Part shown: positions 1 to 9,207 of the stretch, in pieces
How the letters are laid out: each line of letters starts with the position of its first letter
How positions within the stretch are numbered: the first letter of the stretch is position 1
Origin: Bradyrhizobium cytisi
GTDB lineage: Bacteria; Pseudomonadota; Alphaproteobacteria; Rhizobiales; Xanthobacteraceae
Length of the DNA: 64,000 bases
NCBI RefSeq assembly: GCF_008123515.1
Contig: NZ_VSSR01000023.1
Coordinates: 1-64,000, forward strand
Direction of reading: 5' to 3'
Notes under the pieces: model-generated
The model's input: only the letters and a program-made list of their open reading frames with translations
What the model was told of the DNA's origin: nothing
Database searches by the model: none
Translations under genes and position numbers: made by a program

Positions 1-19
1 AGATGTGTATAAGAGACAG
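1..19 (+). other. Nextera transposase mosaic-end adapter (sequencing artefact)
   Basis: The first 19 bases, AGATGTGTATAAGAGACAG, are identical to the Tn5/Nextera mosaic end used in Illumina tagmentation libraries. They are not expected in a chromosome. They supply the spurious ATG and first residues of the reading frame that opens at base 3. The window therefore starts at an untrimmed contig end, and genomic sequence begins at about base 20. Confidence 0.95.
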
Positions 20-1214
20 CTATCCGATCTTCAACTTCAAGGGCTTCAAGTACAACCCCGATCTGCTTCAGCTCGTCACCCTGCCGCTCGTCGTGCTCGC
101 TTATCTCAACGCGTTCGAGAAGCGGAGCTGGCAGTCCGGACTCTGGCTCGGGCTTGCCGGCGCGCTGGCGCTGATGACGAAATACTGGGTGCTGACCATG
201 ATCGGCGCCATTGGGCTCGCCGCACTGATCCATCCGGAGCGCATGAGATTCCTGCTGTCGCCGGCGCCCTGGGTCGCGATCGTGACGCTGGCGGTGGCGA
301 TGATCCCGCACATCGTCTGGCTTGCAGATGCGCATTTCGTGCCGCTGACCTATGCCGGCGACACCTACAGCATCGAGGATGCGGGCCAGGTACGGCAGCT
401 CGTGTTCGGCTATGTCCTGCACAACGCCGCGCTGCTGGCTCTTCCCGTGGCGCTCGCCGCATTCGCGATGGCGCTGGTGCCGCCGTGGTTCTCGCTGCTC
501 ATGCGCGCTCCCTTGCGCATCGTCACGCGGGCCTGGGCGCGTGGCGCCAATGTGGGCGTCAATGCTTCCCAGGCGCTGAACATCTGGATCATCCAGATCA
601 TCGTCGCGGCCGGTCCGCCGCTCGGCGCGCTCGCGTTCAGCATTTACATCAAGACCGATTGGGGCATCTCGCTGTTCTTCCTGGTGCCGCTTGCACTGGT
701 CGCGATTCCGGCGCTGCGGGTCCAGAGCGCCGTGCTGTTCAACATCGTAGCGATCTGGCTCGTGCTCAGCGTCGCGACGCTCGTCGCTTCACCCTGGATC
801 GCCGCACGCGAGATGGCGGTGAATTCGGACAACACGGCGACCTATGGCGCACGCTCGGAGCTCGCGCGCGAGCTGACGCAAGCCTGGCATTCGCGCTTCG
901 TCTCGCGCTGGGCGATCGTCGCCGGCACGATGGAATCGATCCAGCCGATGGTGTTCTACAGCCCCGATCATCCGGCTGCGTTCACGCCGAACGAGGCGTG
1001 GGGGTCCGGGCTGACGACACTCGATGACGTCAAGAAATACGGTTTTGTCGGCGTGTTCGATCCGACCGATGGCCGCTTGCCGGCATTCGAAAAATGGGTG
1101 TCCGAGATCGCGCCGAACGCCGAGCGCATGGTGATGACGACGCGCCGCTTCACCCACGGCAAGGCCGGCCCGTCGATGACGTGGAACGTCTACATCGCCC
1201 CGCCGGCGAAGTGA
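20..1214 (+). CDS. ArnT/PMT-like family 39 glycosyltransferase, 5'-truncated
   Basis: This is the C-terminal part (about 398 residues) of a polytopic inner-membrane protein. A motif beginning YPIFNFKGFKYNPD is followed by several hydrophobic helices up to about residue 260, then a soluble C-terminal domain of about 130 residues. GT39-type enzymes transfer sugars from polyprenyl-phosphate donors to lipid or protein acceptors on the periplasmic side. The N-terminal region, which carries the family's acidic catalytic residues, is missing because the contig starts inside the gene. The apparent ATG at base 3 belongs to the adapter. The gene ends 3 bases before the convergent HPr gene. Family assignment is good; donor and acceptor are unknown. 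Confidence 0.75.
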
Positions 1215-1217
1215 CCT

Positions 1218-1535
1218 TCAGGTCGCCTCTTCGTTGAACTTGCTCTCGACGAGTTCCGTGATCGCCGCAAGCGCGGCGTCGGCATCGGCGCCGGCGGCGG
1301 CGACCCGGATCGTCGTGCCCGGTCCTGCGGCGAGCATCATCAGGCCCATGATCGAGGTGCCGCCGACGGTCTCGCCGCCGCGCGTGACCCACACCTGCGC
1401 GTTGAAGCGCTCGACCGCCTGGACGAATTTCGCCGAGGCGCGGGCGTGCAGGCCGCGCTTGTTGATAATCAGGAGCTCTTTGGAGATCGCGCCTGCGGGC
1501 ACGCCCGTCCCAGCTTGTGGCGCGTCGTCGCTCAT
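1218..1535 (-). CDS. ptsH: HPr phosphocarrier protein of the regulatory PTS
   Basis: A 105-residue HPr with an N-terminal extension of about 15 residues. The phospho-acceptor is His30 in GLHARAS. Ser61 in GGTSIMG lies exactly 31 residues later, the spacing of His15/Ser46 in classical HPr, so it is the expected target of HprK. It would relay phosphate from enzyme I (not in this window) to the EIIA encoded just upstream. Its ATG overlaps the EIIA stop codon by four bases, so the two are translationally coupled. No sugar permease is present, which fits the regulatory PTS of alphaproteobacteria rather than sugar uptake. Confidence 0.95.
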   Translation of the reverse strand: MSDDAPQAGTGVPAGAISKELLIINKRGLHARASAKFVQAVERFNAQVWVTRGGETVGGTSIMGLMMLAAGPGTTIRVAAAGADADAALAAITELVESKFNEEAT

Positions 1536-1933
1536 TTGCCGGCGAGCACTCGGCTAGCGATGGTGACGTATTTGCGGCCGGCTTCCTGGGCCATCGCGAT
1601 CGCGTCGGGCAGCGGACGCTCCTCCCGCACCTTGGCAAGCTTCACCAGCATGGGCAGGTTGATGCCCGCGAGCACTTCGACCTTCGGCCGGCTCATGCAG
1701 GAAATCGCGAGGTTCGACGGGGTGCCGCCGAACATGTCGGTGAGGATCGCAACGCCGTCGCCGGAATCGACGCGGTTAACCGCCTCGATGATGTCGCTTC
1801 GGCACAGATCGGAATCATCTTCGGCACCGATCGTAATCGCTTCGATTTGCTTTTGTGGGCCCATGACATGTTCAAGCGCTGCCTTGAATTCGTCGGCAAG
1901 GCGCCCGTGGGTCACAAGTACTAGACCAATCAT
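1532..1933 (-). CDS. PTS EIIA component, mannose (Man) family
   Basis: A 133-residue EIIA-Man-type domain starting MIGLVLVTHG; His9 is the expected phosphorylation site. The ATG at 1933 is preceded by GGGAG at good spacing, which is preferred over an in-frame upstream Met at 1969. In Rhizobiales this protein stands alone without IIB or IIC and acts as a phosphorylation-state sensor rather than part of a transporter. It is followed immediately by HPr (ATGA overlap) and preceded by hprK after about 200 bases. The downstream partner is not visible here. Confidence 0.93.
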   Translation of the reverse strand: MIGLVLVTHGRLADEFKAALEHVMGPQKQIEAITIGAEDDSDLCRSDIIEAVNRVDSGDGVAILTDMFGGTPSNLAISCMSRPKVEVLAGINLPMLVKLAKVREERPLPDAIAMAQEAGRKYVTIASRVLAGK

Positions 1934-2140
1934 CGGAAAACTCCCGCGGGCGCTTTTGGTGCACCGCACGAACGCGCCACTTTGACCATCCAGAGCCCCT
2001 GCGCAAGAGGGGATGTTGCGTATCTCCCTGAATCTAGACGGATGGATGAGGGGAGCTGCGCCGGTCTATTCGGTCGCCAGTGTGGGGTTCATATGGTTAC
2101 CATTTCCCTTCAAACAATCGTCTCAAGGGTTAGCCGCACG

Positions 2141-2590
2141 TTAACTCTTGGTAGTAGTCAAGGCCGCGACAACCAAGGGGAGGGGCGAATAGCCGCGCCT
2201 GACCGGGATTCGCGGTATTTCGACACCCAAAATGGTGGTTTTCAGCGATTCCGGCGGCGGCAGGCGTTCGGCATCGTCAGCGTCCAGATCGACCACGAGG
2301 CCGACCGTCGCATGCTCCACGAAGTCGCAGCCGCGGATTCCCAGTCCCCGGATCTCGATCAGCCCGGCCAGAATCGGAGCGGGACGGACCACAATTTCCT
2401 GGCCGACTGTCGCCAGATGGACACGGTCATCGCCGACCAGGACGGCGCTTTCGACCACGCCCGAGCGTCCAGCCATGATCAAATCGAAGGCAAGGCGCGA
2501 TTTGCCGGCCCCCGAGGGGCCGCGGATCAGCACCGCCAGGGGGCCGACCTTGACCGCGGAGGCGTGAACGCTCGGCCCGCCGTCGCTCAT
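2141..2590 (-). CDS. hprK: HPr kinase/phosphorylase, short alphaproteobacterial form
   Basis: A 149-residue protein carrying only the catalytic C-terminal part of HprK. The P-loop GPSGAGKS is at residues 24-31. Gram-positive HprK is about twice as long because it has an extra N-terminal domain, so the short length is typical of alphaproteobacteria and not a truncation. It phosphorylates and dephosphorylates the regulatory serine of HPr. The start overlaps the end of chvG by four bases, so hprK is cotranscribed with the two-component system. This links envelope/acid sensing to PTS phosphorylation state. Confidence 0.93.
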   Translation of the reverse strand: MSDGGPSVHASAVKVGPLAVLIRGPSGAGKSRLAFDLIMAGRSGVVESAVLVGDDRVHLATVGQEIVVRPAPILAGLIEIRGLGIRGCDFVEHATVGLVVDLDADDAERLPPPESLKTTILGVEIPRIPVRRGYSPLPLVVAALTTTKS

Positions 2591-4377
2591 AGCGCCGGCA
2601 GCCTCACCACGAAGCGCGCGCCGGCAATTGTCGGCGCCCCGTCTTCATCAGCGGGGCCGGCGCGATTCTCCGCCCAGATGCGCCCGCCATGGGCGTCGAT
2701 GATCTGCTTGGAGATCGACAGTCCGAGGCCGGAATTTTGGCCAAATCCCTGATGCGGCCGGTCGGTGTAGAAGCGCTCGAAGATGCGCTCCAGCGCGTCG
2801 TCGCGGATGCCGGGGCCGTCGTCGTCGACCACGATCTCGATCTCGCCGCGGACACGGCGGCAGGTCAAGCGCACCTTGCTGCCGGCTTCCGAGAAGGACT
2901 GCGCGTTGGAGAGCAGGTTGGAGACCACCTGCCCGAGCCGCGAATCATGGCCAGTGACCGCGAAAATGTCGGTCGGGCTGCGGCCCTCGAAGCGTGCCTC
3001 GACCGCGACGTCGTGGCCGAGCTTGGTTTCATTGGCGACCGCAACCAGCGTGCCCAGGAGCCGCCTGAGATCGACCGGGATCGCATCCTGCCGCTGCAAT
3101 TCGGCATCGAGCCGGCTCGCATCGGAGATGTCGGAGATCAGGCGGTCGAGCCGCTTGACGTCGTGCTCGATCACCTCGAGCAGGCGGGCGCGGCTGTTCT
3201 CGTTGCGCGCCAGCGGCATCGTCTCGACCGCGGAGCGCAGCGAGGTCAGCGGGTTCTTCAGCTCGTGGGCGACGTCGGCGGCGAACATCTCGATCGCCTC
3301 GATCCGCTTGTAGAGCGCGTTAGTCATGTCGCGCAGCGCGCCGGAGAGATGGCCGATCTCGTCGCGGCGGCGGGTGAAGTCGGGAATCTCGACGCGAGTC
3401 TTGATGCGGCGGCGGACCCGCTCGGCGCTGTCGGCGAGCCGGCGCACAGGACCTGCGATCGTGCTCGCGAGCAGCAGCGACAGCATGATCATGACCGCGG
3501 CGGCAACGCCGCCGACTTTCAGGATCGCCAGGCGCTCGGCCGTGACCATCTGATCGATTTCGTCGCCCTGGGTCGACAGCATCAGCGCGCCATGGATGGC
3601 GCGTGAGCGCTGCACGGGGACCGCAACCGAGACAATCACCTCGCCGCGCGAATTGACCCGCACCATCGAGCGCTTCTGACCCTGGAGCGCATCGGCCACC
3701 TCCACATAGCCCTTGCCGTTTTCGCGCCCGAGCTCGCGATAGAGCGGCAGGTCGCCGCGATTCAGCCAGGTGCGCACCGCGACCATGCCGCGCTCGACCA
3801 GGCCCGGCTTTTCCGACAACGGCGGCAGTGGAATGCCCCGCACGCTATCGAGATCGCGGCTGTCGAGCAGCGCGGATCCATTGGGATCGAAAATCCGCGC
3901 GCGGGTCTTGGTCGGCGAGATCAGCGTGCTCAACACCGGCGCCACGCGCTCGGGATTGATCGGAAAATCCAGCGAATCGTCCACTCCGCCGTAGCTCTCA
4001 CCCAGTTTCAGGTCGAGCAGCCGCTCGGGATCGACGGTGATCGCGTTGGTTTGCACCGTCGCCGAGGCGCCGATGGCGCCGGCGATGATTTCGGCCTGCA
4101 CCAGCAGGCTTTGCGCGCGCGCGTCGATAAGGCCGGCGCGGAACTGCGACAGATACAGGATGCTCGCGACCAGGGCGACAAGCCCCGCGAGGTTGAGCGA
4201 GACGATGCGGCGGGTCAGGCTCGAGAAGGACAGCGCAAAGAAGAACTGGCCGGCTCGCTTGAGCCAGTTCAGCGGCCCCCAGCCTCGCGCGACCAGCTTG
4301 TCCTCATGCTCCGAGGCGCCGTGGGCGGTAACGTCCTCGGCGTTCGAACTCCGATCAGGCTGCGTTCGGTCAAGCAA
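2587..4377 (-). CDS. chvG: Sensor histidine kinase ChvG
   Basis: A 596-residue inner-membrane histidine kinase. It has a cytoplasmic N-terminus, a first membrane helix near residues 55-80, a periplasmic sensor of about 200 residues, a second helix near 285-310, HAMP, and the HisKA box DVAHELKNPLTSL with phospho-acceptor His371. The C-terminal HATPase domain has N, DDGPGI and GLGLSI motifs. ChvG/ExoS senses acid and envelope state and phosphorylates ChvI. The opening codon is TTG (4375-4377) with no strong Shine-Dalgarno, so the exact start is uncertain. It overlaps hprK by four bases and is separated from chvI by about 200 bases containing a repeat. Confidence 0.95.
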   Translation of the reverse strand: MLDRTQPDRSSNAEDVTAHGASEHEDKLVARGWGPLNWLKRAGQFFFALSFSSLTRRIVSLNLAGLVALVASILYLSQFRAGLIDARAQSLLVQAEIIAGAIGASATVQTNAITVDPERLLDLKLGESYGGVDDSLDFPINPERVAPVLSTLISPTKTRARIFDPNGSALLDSRDLDSVRGIPLPPLSEKPGLVERGMVAVRTWLNRGDLPLYRELGRENGKGYVEVADALQGQKRSMVRVNSRGEVIVSVAVPVQRSRAIHGALMLSTQGDEIDQMVTAERLAILKVGGVAAAVMIMLSLLLASTIAGPVRRLADSAERVRRRIKTRVEIPDFTRRRDEIGHLSGALRDMTNALYKRIEAIEMFAADVAHELKNPLTSLRSAVETMPLARNENSRARLLEVIEHDVKRLDRLISDISDASRLDAELQRQDAIPVDLRRLLGTLVAVANETKLGHDVAVEARFEGRSPTDIFAVTGHDSRLGQVVSNLLSNAQSFSEAGSKVRLTCRRVRGEIEIVVDDDGPGIRDDALERIFERFYTDRPHQGFGQNSGLGLSISKQIIDAHGGRIWAENRAGPADEDGAPTIAGARFVVRLPAL

Positions 4378-4425
4378 TGCTTACGCCCGCGTTAGGACAG
4401 CTTTTGCGACGGTTCCCGCATCCTA

Positions 4426-4515
4426 GAGCATGATCCGGAAAAGTGTGCAGCGGTTTTCCGAAAGATCATGCTCAAACGATAACCTGAAGCGCGATCACAT
4501 CGCGCTTTAGAGCCA
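4426..4515. repeat. Intergenic palindromic repeat between chvI and chvG
   Basis: A long imperfect inverted repeat. GAGCATGATCcGGAAA (from 4426) pairs with TTTTCCgAAAGATCATGCTC (4454-4473). It is followed by a second small palindrome built on GCGCGATcacATCGCGC. I recognise this as a dispersed repeat family common in Bradyrhizobium and Rhodopseudomonas intergenic regions; that recognition is from memory. It lies between two cotranscribed genes, so the RNA hairpin could affect message stability or the chvI:chvG ratio. No other function is evident. Confidence 0.75.
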
Positions 4516-4577
4516 TCCCGGTTCCGATGGAATCAGAACCGGGCTTGAACTCTGCACTTTGTGAAGGCGCGTGCGCC

Positions 4578-5279
4578 TCAGGCTTCCTTGAAGCGGTAGC
4601 CGACGCCGTAGAGCGTCTCGATCATCTCGAAATCGTTGTCGACCACCTTGAACTTCTTGCGCAGCCGCTTGATGTGGCTGTCGATGGTGCGGTCGTCGAC
4701 ATAGACCTGGTCGTCATAGGCGGCGTCCATCAGCGCGTTGCGGCTCTTGACCACGCCGGGCCGTGTCGCCAGCGCCTGGAGGATCAGGAACTCGGTGACG
4801 GTCAGCGTCACCGGCTCGTTTTTCCAGGTGCAGGTATGCCGTTCCGGATCCATGCGCAGCAGGCCGCGGTCGAGTGCCTTGGCGTCGTTCTCCTTCGGCG
4901 CGACGGTCGGATCCTTCGGCGCCGAGCGGCGCAGCACCGCCTTGACGCGTTCGACTAAGAGACGCTGCGAGAACGGTTTGCGGATGAAATCGTCCGCGCC
5001 CATCTTGAGGCCGAACAGCTCGTCGATCTCCTCGTCCTTGGAGGTCAGGAAGATCACCGGCAGGTCGGACTTCTGCCTGAGGCGGCGCAGCGTCTCCATG
5101 CCGTCCATGCGCGGCATCTTGATGTCGAGGATGGCAAGATCGGGCTGGGTGGTGCGGAAACCGTCCAGCGCGGAGGCGCCGTCGGTGTAAGTCATGATGC
5201 GGTAGCCTTCGGCTTCCAGCGCGATCGAGACGGATGTGAGAATGTTGCGGTCGTCGTCGACCAAAGCGATTGTGGGCAT
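4578..5279 (-). CDS. chvI: Response regulator ChvI (OmpR/PhoB type)
   Basis: A 233-residue regulator with an N-terminal receiver domain and a C-terminal winged-helix DNA-binding domain. Asp52 in [13 protein letters not shown] is the phosphorylation site; the early acidic pair is DDD8-10 and the conserved Lys is in IRKPFS. The start at 5279 opens the canonical [12 protein letters not shown] sequence; a longer in-frame extension upstream is not expected in the family. In Rhizobiales it controls exopolysaccharide, acid tolerance and motility with ChvG. It is the first gene of the chvI-chvG-hprK-EIIA-HPr run, so its promoter in 5280-5521 probably drives the set. Confidence 0.96.
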   Translation of the reverse strand: MPTIALVDDDRNILTSVSIALEAEGYRIMTYTDGASALDGFRTTQPDLAILDIKMPRMDGMETLRRLRQKSDLPVIFLTSKDEEIDELFGLKMGADDFIRKPFSQRLLVERVKAVLRRSAPKDPTVAPKENDAKALDRGLLRMDPERHTCTWKNEPVTLTVTEFLILQALATRPGVVKSRNALMDAAYDDQVYVDDRTIDSHIKRLRKKFKVVDNDFEMIETLYGVGYRFKEA

Positions 5280-5521
5280 GAGCCTCTCTGCTTTCTGCTT
5301 TCCGTTTGGGTCGTGGCTTAAACGGCGAGCAATCCAGTGATGCGCCGCATACATGGGTCCCGAACTTGGAATTCGAACTTTGTCACCGAGCAATGCAAGC
5401 TGGGCTGAAGTGTGACCAAGTTCCGCGAAACACGGCAGATTCGCCGCATGTCGACCCATACCCCGGCCCTCGTTTACCCGAAAAAAGGCCCTCCTTGCAA
5501 CCACCTGAGCCGAGAAAGCCG

Positions 5522-6256
5522 ATGCAACCGACCCCCGATTTCGACCCCGGAATGCTCGCCAAATCGCTGCTGAGGCGGTCGCGGCAGGGCGCACTTGCAA
5601 CGTTGATGGCGGGCAGCGGCGATCCCTATTGTTCCCTGGTCAATCTGGCGAGCCATCCCGACGGTTCCCCGATCCTGCTGATCTCGGGATTGGCCGTGCA
5701 CACCAGGAATATCATGGCGGATAGCCGGGTCTCGCTGATGCTGGACCAGCGCGCGGCGGGCGATCCGCTGGAAGGCGCCCGGATCATGCTGTCTGGCCGG
5801 GCCGAACAGGCCGACGCCGAGAAGGATCTTCTCCAGCGGCGGTATCTCAATGCCCATCCGTCGGCGGAAGTCTTTGTGTCGTTTAAGGATTTTTCGTTCG
5901 TCCGGATCCAGCCCACGGCAGCCCATCTGGTCGCCGGCTTTGGCCGGATCGTCGACCTCAAGCCCGGGCAATTCCTTACGGACCTCTCCGGCGCCGAGGA
6001 ATTGTTGGCGAGCGAGGAAGGCGCGGTCGAGCACATGAATGCCGACCACCGCGACGCCATGGGCCTCTACGCCACAAAGCTCCTCGGTGCGGTCGAGGGC
6101 GACTGGCGCTGCACCGGCTGCGACCCTGAGGGCCTCGACATGCAGGATGGCCAGACTGCGCTGCGGCTGGACTTTCCGGAGCGGGTCACTGATGGCACAG
6201 CGCTGCGCAAGATGCTGGTCCGTTTGGCCGGCGAAGCGCGGGCAAAGACGAAGTAG
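5522..6256 (+). CDS. HugZ-like FMN-split-barrel / heme-utilisation family protein
   Basis: A 244-residue protein with an N-terminal pyridoxamine-phosphate-oxidase-like split barrel (residues 10-150) and a C-terminal DUF2470-type domain containing [16 protein letters not shown] near residues 170-185. This architecture is that of HugZ and related heme-degrading or flavin-binding proteins. The start at 5522 gives the compact family length; an in-frame extension upstream lies in the chvI promoter region. It is divergent from chvI and about 75 bases upstream of the TPR-CHAT gene. Whether it binds heme or FMN cannot be told from sequence alone. Confidence 0.8.
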   Translation: MQPTPDFDPGMLAKSLLRRSRQGALATLMAGSGDPYCSLVNLASHPDGSPILLISGLAVHTRNIMADSRVSLMLDQRAAGDPLEGARIMLSGRAEQADAEKDLLQRRYLNAHPSAEVFVSFKDFSFVRIQPTAAHLVAGFGRIVDLKPGQFLTDLSGAEELLASEEGAVEHMNADHRDAMGLYATKLLGAVEGDWRCTGCDPEGLDMQDGQTALRLDFPERVTDGTALRKMLVRLAGEARAKTK

Positions 6257-6331
6257 CCACAAATTGAACGCCGCTGCCCATCGCCGCGACCCAAGACCGT
6301 GATGGTCTTAAGTCTCGCAGCGAGAGGGTTC

Positions 6332-8926
6332 ATGACGCGTTGTCGTTTGGTATGGGTTGCGGGTTTGGCGCTCGCGATCACCGCATCGCTGGCCGCGCCT
6401 GGCCTCGCCCAGAAGGGCAATCTCGCCGCGGAGAGTGCCAGGATCAACGAACTCACCAAGGCCGGCAGATATTCGGAAGCGCTTCCTTTGGCGCAGGCGA
6501 TGGTCGCGAGCCTGGAGAAGAGCGACAACGGTCGCGAACTTGCGGCCGCCTTGAACAATCTCGGTCAGGTCTATGCCGGTCAGGGCCGGGACGACCTCGC
6601 CGAGCCGCTCTACAAGCGTTCGATCGCATTGATGGAGCAGTCGCTCGGTCTGGACAACGCATTGGTCGCGGCTGAATTGACCAATCTCGCCGCGCTGTAT
6701 CAGCGGCAGAGCCGCTTGGAAGAGGCCGAGCCGCTGTTCAAGCGCGCGCTGGCGGTCCGGGAGACGAGCCTGTCACGCGAGCATCCCGATGTCGGCCAGG
6801 CTCTCAACAATCTGGCCACGCTCTATGTCAGGCAGCAGCGCCAGGCCGAAGCCGAACCGCTGCTTCAGCGCGCGCTCGCGATCTACCAGAAGGCTGCCGG
6901 GCCCGAGCATCCTGCGGTCGCCACGGTCCTGAACAACATTGGCCAGGTCGATCGCGATCTCGGCCGCGACGCCGACGCCGAAGCGCCGATCAAGCGTTCG
7001 CTCGCGATCCGCGAAAAAGCGCTGGGACCGGATCATCCCGACGTCGCGCGCTCGCTCAACAATCTCGCCGGCCTCTACGAGCACGAGCAGCGCTATGCCG
7101 ATGCCGAACCGCTGTATCGCCGCGCGCTCGCCATCCGCGAGCGTGCGCTTGGCCCGGATCATCCTGACGTCGCGACCTCCACCAGCAATCTCGCTTATTT
7201 CCTCTTTGTGTCCGGGCGGACCGCGGACGCGTTGCCGCTCGCGGAAAAAACGCTTGCGAACAGCCGCGCGCAGCTGCGCGTGGTGCTGCCGATCCTGTTT
7301 GCGGCGCGCCAGCAATCGCTGCTGCCGCAAGACAAGGGGCTGGACGAGGCGCTCGCCGCAATCCAGCGCGGCACGCAATCCTCCGCTGCATCGGCCGTGA
7401 GCAAGCTCGCGGTGCGGCTCGCCGCCGGCAGCGACCGGCTCGCCGAGCTGGTGCGCAAGGACCAGGATCTCGCAGCCGAATCCGAGGCGCTGGACAAGGC
7501 GATCATCGCGGCCGTGTCGAAGCCCTCCGCGCAGCGCGATGTTGCCTCCGAGCAGCGCAGTCGCGCGCGGATCGCAGCCATCACAGGCGAGCGCGCCGTC
7601 TTGCAGAAGACGCTCGCCATTGAATTCCCCGACTACGCCTCGCTATCCAACCCGCTGCCGCTGACGGTCAAGGACGTCCAGCCCCTGCTGTCGGCCGATG
7701 AGGCGATGGTGCTCTATTCCGCCGTCGACAACCGCAGCTACGTCATTGCCATCACGCGCGAGGGCGCCGACTGGAAGGAAATTCCGCTTGGCGCAGACGC
7801 GCTGGCGCAGAAGGTCACGTCTTTCCGCCGAGGTCTCGATGTCGGCAAGGCGCGCGATGGCTCCGGCAAATCAGGCTTGTTCGACCTCGCGCTCGCCAAC
7901 GAACTCTATGTGACGCTGCTCGGCCCGGTCGAGGCGCTGACCAGGGACAAGCGCAGCCTGCTCACTGTGCCGTCGGGCGCGCTCACTGCGCTGCCGTTTC
8001 ATCTGCTCGTCACGGAGCCGCCGCAAGCTGCGATCCCCGAGACGCTCGAAGGCTATCGCAGCGCCGCCTGGCTGCTGCGCCGTCAGGCTGTCTCGGTGCT
8101 GCCATCGGTGGCCAGCCTGAAATCGCTGCGCGCTTTTGCGCGCAAGGATCAGGCCGTCAAGCCGATGACCGGCTTTGGCGATCCCGTGTTCAATCCCGCC
8201 GAGGGTGGGCTCGGCGATCGTCGCGCTGCGAGCGGCAAGGTTGCCGCGCGCAGCATCGTGACATCAGCCTATACCGATTTCTGGCGCGGCGCCGGCGTCG
8301 ATCGCGCGCGGCTTGCGCAGGCGCTGCCGCAACTGCCCGATACTGCGGACGAGCTGAGTGCCGTGGCGAAAGATGTCGGTGCGACTGATGCCGACATTCA
8401 TCTCGGCCGCGATGCCAGCGAAGCGACGCTCAAGCGTGCACCGCTTGCTCAATACAGCATCATTTACTTTGCGACCCACGGCCTCGTCGCCGGCGACATC
8501 AAGGGCGTGGGCGAGCCATCGCTTGCGCTCTCGATTCCCGACCAGCCCTCGGAGCTCGACGATGGTCTGCTCACGGCGAGCGAAGTTGCCCAGCTCAAGC
8601 TCAATGCCGATTGGGTCGTGCTATCGGCCTGCAACACGATCGCCGGCGACAAGCCGGGCGCCGAGGCCCTGTCGGGACTGGCGCGCGCCTTCTTCTATGC
8701 CGGCGCACGCGCGCTCCTGGTTTCGCACTGGGCCGTGGATTCGGAGGCTGCTACCCGCTTGACCATTTCGACCTTCGATCTGCTCAAGAACGAACCAAAA
8801 ATCGGCAGAGCCGAAGCTCTGCGGCGCGCGATGTTAACGTACGTTGATGACGCCTCGTCGCCCCGCAATGCCTACCCCGCGATGTGGGGGCCGTTCGCGC
8901 TGATCGGCGAAGGTGCGGTACGATAG
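6332..8926 (+). CDS. Exported TPR-CHAT (caspase-like) protein
   Basis: An 864-residue protein. A Sec signal peptide (residues 1-29, ending GLAQ) is followed by about six kinesin-light-chain-type TPR units with a 42-residue period (residues 50-290). A helical linker follows, then a CHAT domain of the caspase/separase fold (residues 480-864). The predicted dyad is His716 in YFATHGLV and Cys767 in VLSACNT, both intact. A start at 6332 is chosen because GAGAGG precedes it and it begins the signal peptide. CHAT proteases in bacteria are often tied to conflict or cell-death modules, but a signal peptide places this one in the envelope. No candidate substrate gene lies beside it. Function unknown. 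Confidence 0.85.
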   Translation: MTRCRLVWVAGLALAITASLAAPGLAQKGNLAAESARINELTKAGRYSEALPLAQAMVASLEKSDNGRELAAALNNLGQVYAGQGRDDLAEPLYKRSIALMEQSLGLDNALVAAELTNLAALYQRQSRLEEAEPLFKRALAVRETSLSREHPDVGQALNNLATLYVRQQRQAEAEPLLQRALAIYQKAAGPEHPAVATVLNNIGQVDRDLGRDADAEAPIKRSLAIREKALGPDHPDVARSLNNLAGLYEHEQRYADAEPLYRRALAIRERALGPDHPDVATSTSNLAYFLFVSGRTADALPLAEKTLANSRAQLRVVLPILFAARQQSLLPQDKGLDEALAAIQRGTQSSAASAVSKLAVRLAAGSDRLAELVRKDQDLAAESEALDKAIIAAVSKPSAQRDVASEQRSRARIAAITGERAVLQKTLAIEFPDYASLSNPLPLTVKDVQPLLSADEAMVLYSAVDNRSYVIAITREGADWKEIPLGADALAQKVTSFRRGLDVGKARDGSGKSGLFDLALANELYVTLLGPVEALTRDKRSLLTVPSGALTALPFHLLVTEPPQAAIPETLEGYRSAAWLLRRQAVSVLPSVASLKSLRAFARKDQAVKPMTGFGDPVFNPAEGGLGDRRAASGKVAARSIVTSAYTDFWRGAGVDRARLAQALPQLPDTADELSAVAKDVGATDADIHLGRDASEATLKRAPLAQYSIIYFATHGLVAGDIKGVGEPSLALSIPDQPSELDDGLLTASEVAQLKLNADWVVLSACNTIAGDKPGAEALSGLARAFFYAGARALLVSHWAVDSEAATRLTISTFDLLKNEPKIGRAEALRRAMLTYVDDASSPRNAYPAMWGPFALIGEGAVR

Positions 8927-9207
8927 ACCGGCGCAGGATTGTGCGTCGCAAAACATTCGACAACGCCGAAACAGGCATTTGGTTGCGCGATCATTTGCGA
9001 TTCTTTGGCACGGCTGCTCAGGGCTGACATGCGCGACGTTTGGCGCGGTCCTTGAATAAACCAAATCCTGCGGGATCAGCTTGGCAACGTCGGCGTTCAT
9101 CAGTATTACGTCGTCCAACCGAGGCCGGACGGCTTGTAATTCACGGTGACCGCGATGGCGCCAAGGTTAGGTCGCGCTATGTGTCGCGGGTTCTAGGAGG
9201 ACTTTTC
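8927..9207. promoter_or_regulatory. pckA leader/promoter region
   Basis: These 281 bases separate the TPR-CHAT gene from pckA. Apart from the strong Shine-Dalgarno AGGAGGA near 9196-9202, six bases before the GTG of pckA, I see no clear promoter boxes, hairpin or small gene. A short in-frame extension of the pckA reading frame through this region lacks homologous-looking sequence. Confidence 0.4.

Noticed and set aside
3-1214. Complete GT39 gene starting with ATG at base 3
   Set aside because: The ATG and first codons are inside the sequencing adapter; the gene is truncated.
2689-3606. 305-residue plus-strand frame opposite chvG
   Set aside because: High-GC shadow of chvG with no domain signatures; chvG itself has every kinase motif.
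6332-8926. CRISPR-associated TPR-CHAT (type III-E-like) effector
   Set aside because: No CRISPR array or cas genes anywhere in the window, and the protein has a signal peptide.
9001-9040. Sigma-54 promoter (TGGCAC...) upstream of pckA
   Set aside because: TGGCACG is present, but the required TTGC at the -12 position is absent at correct spacing.
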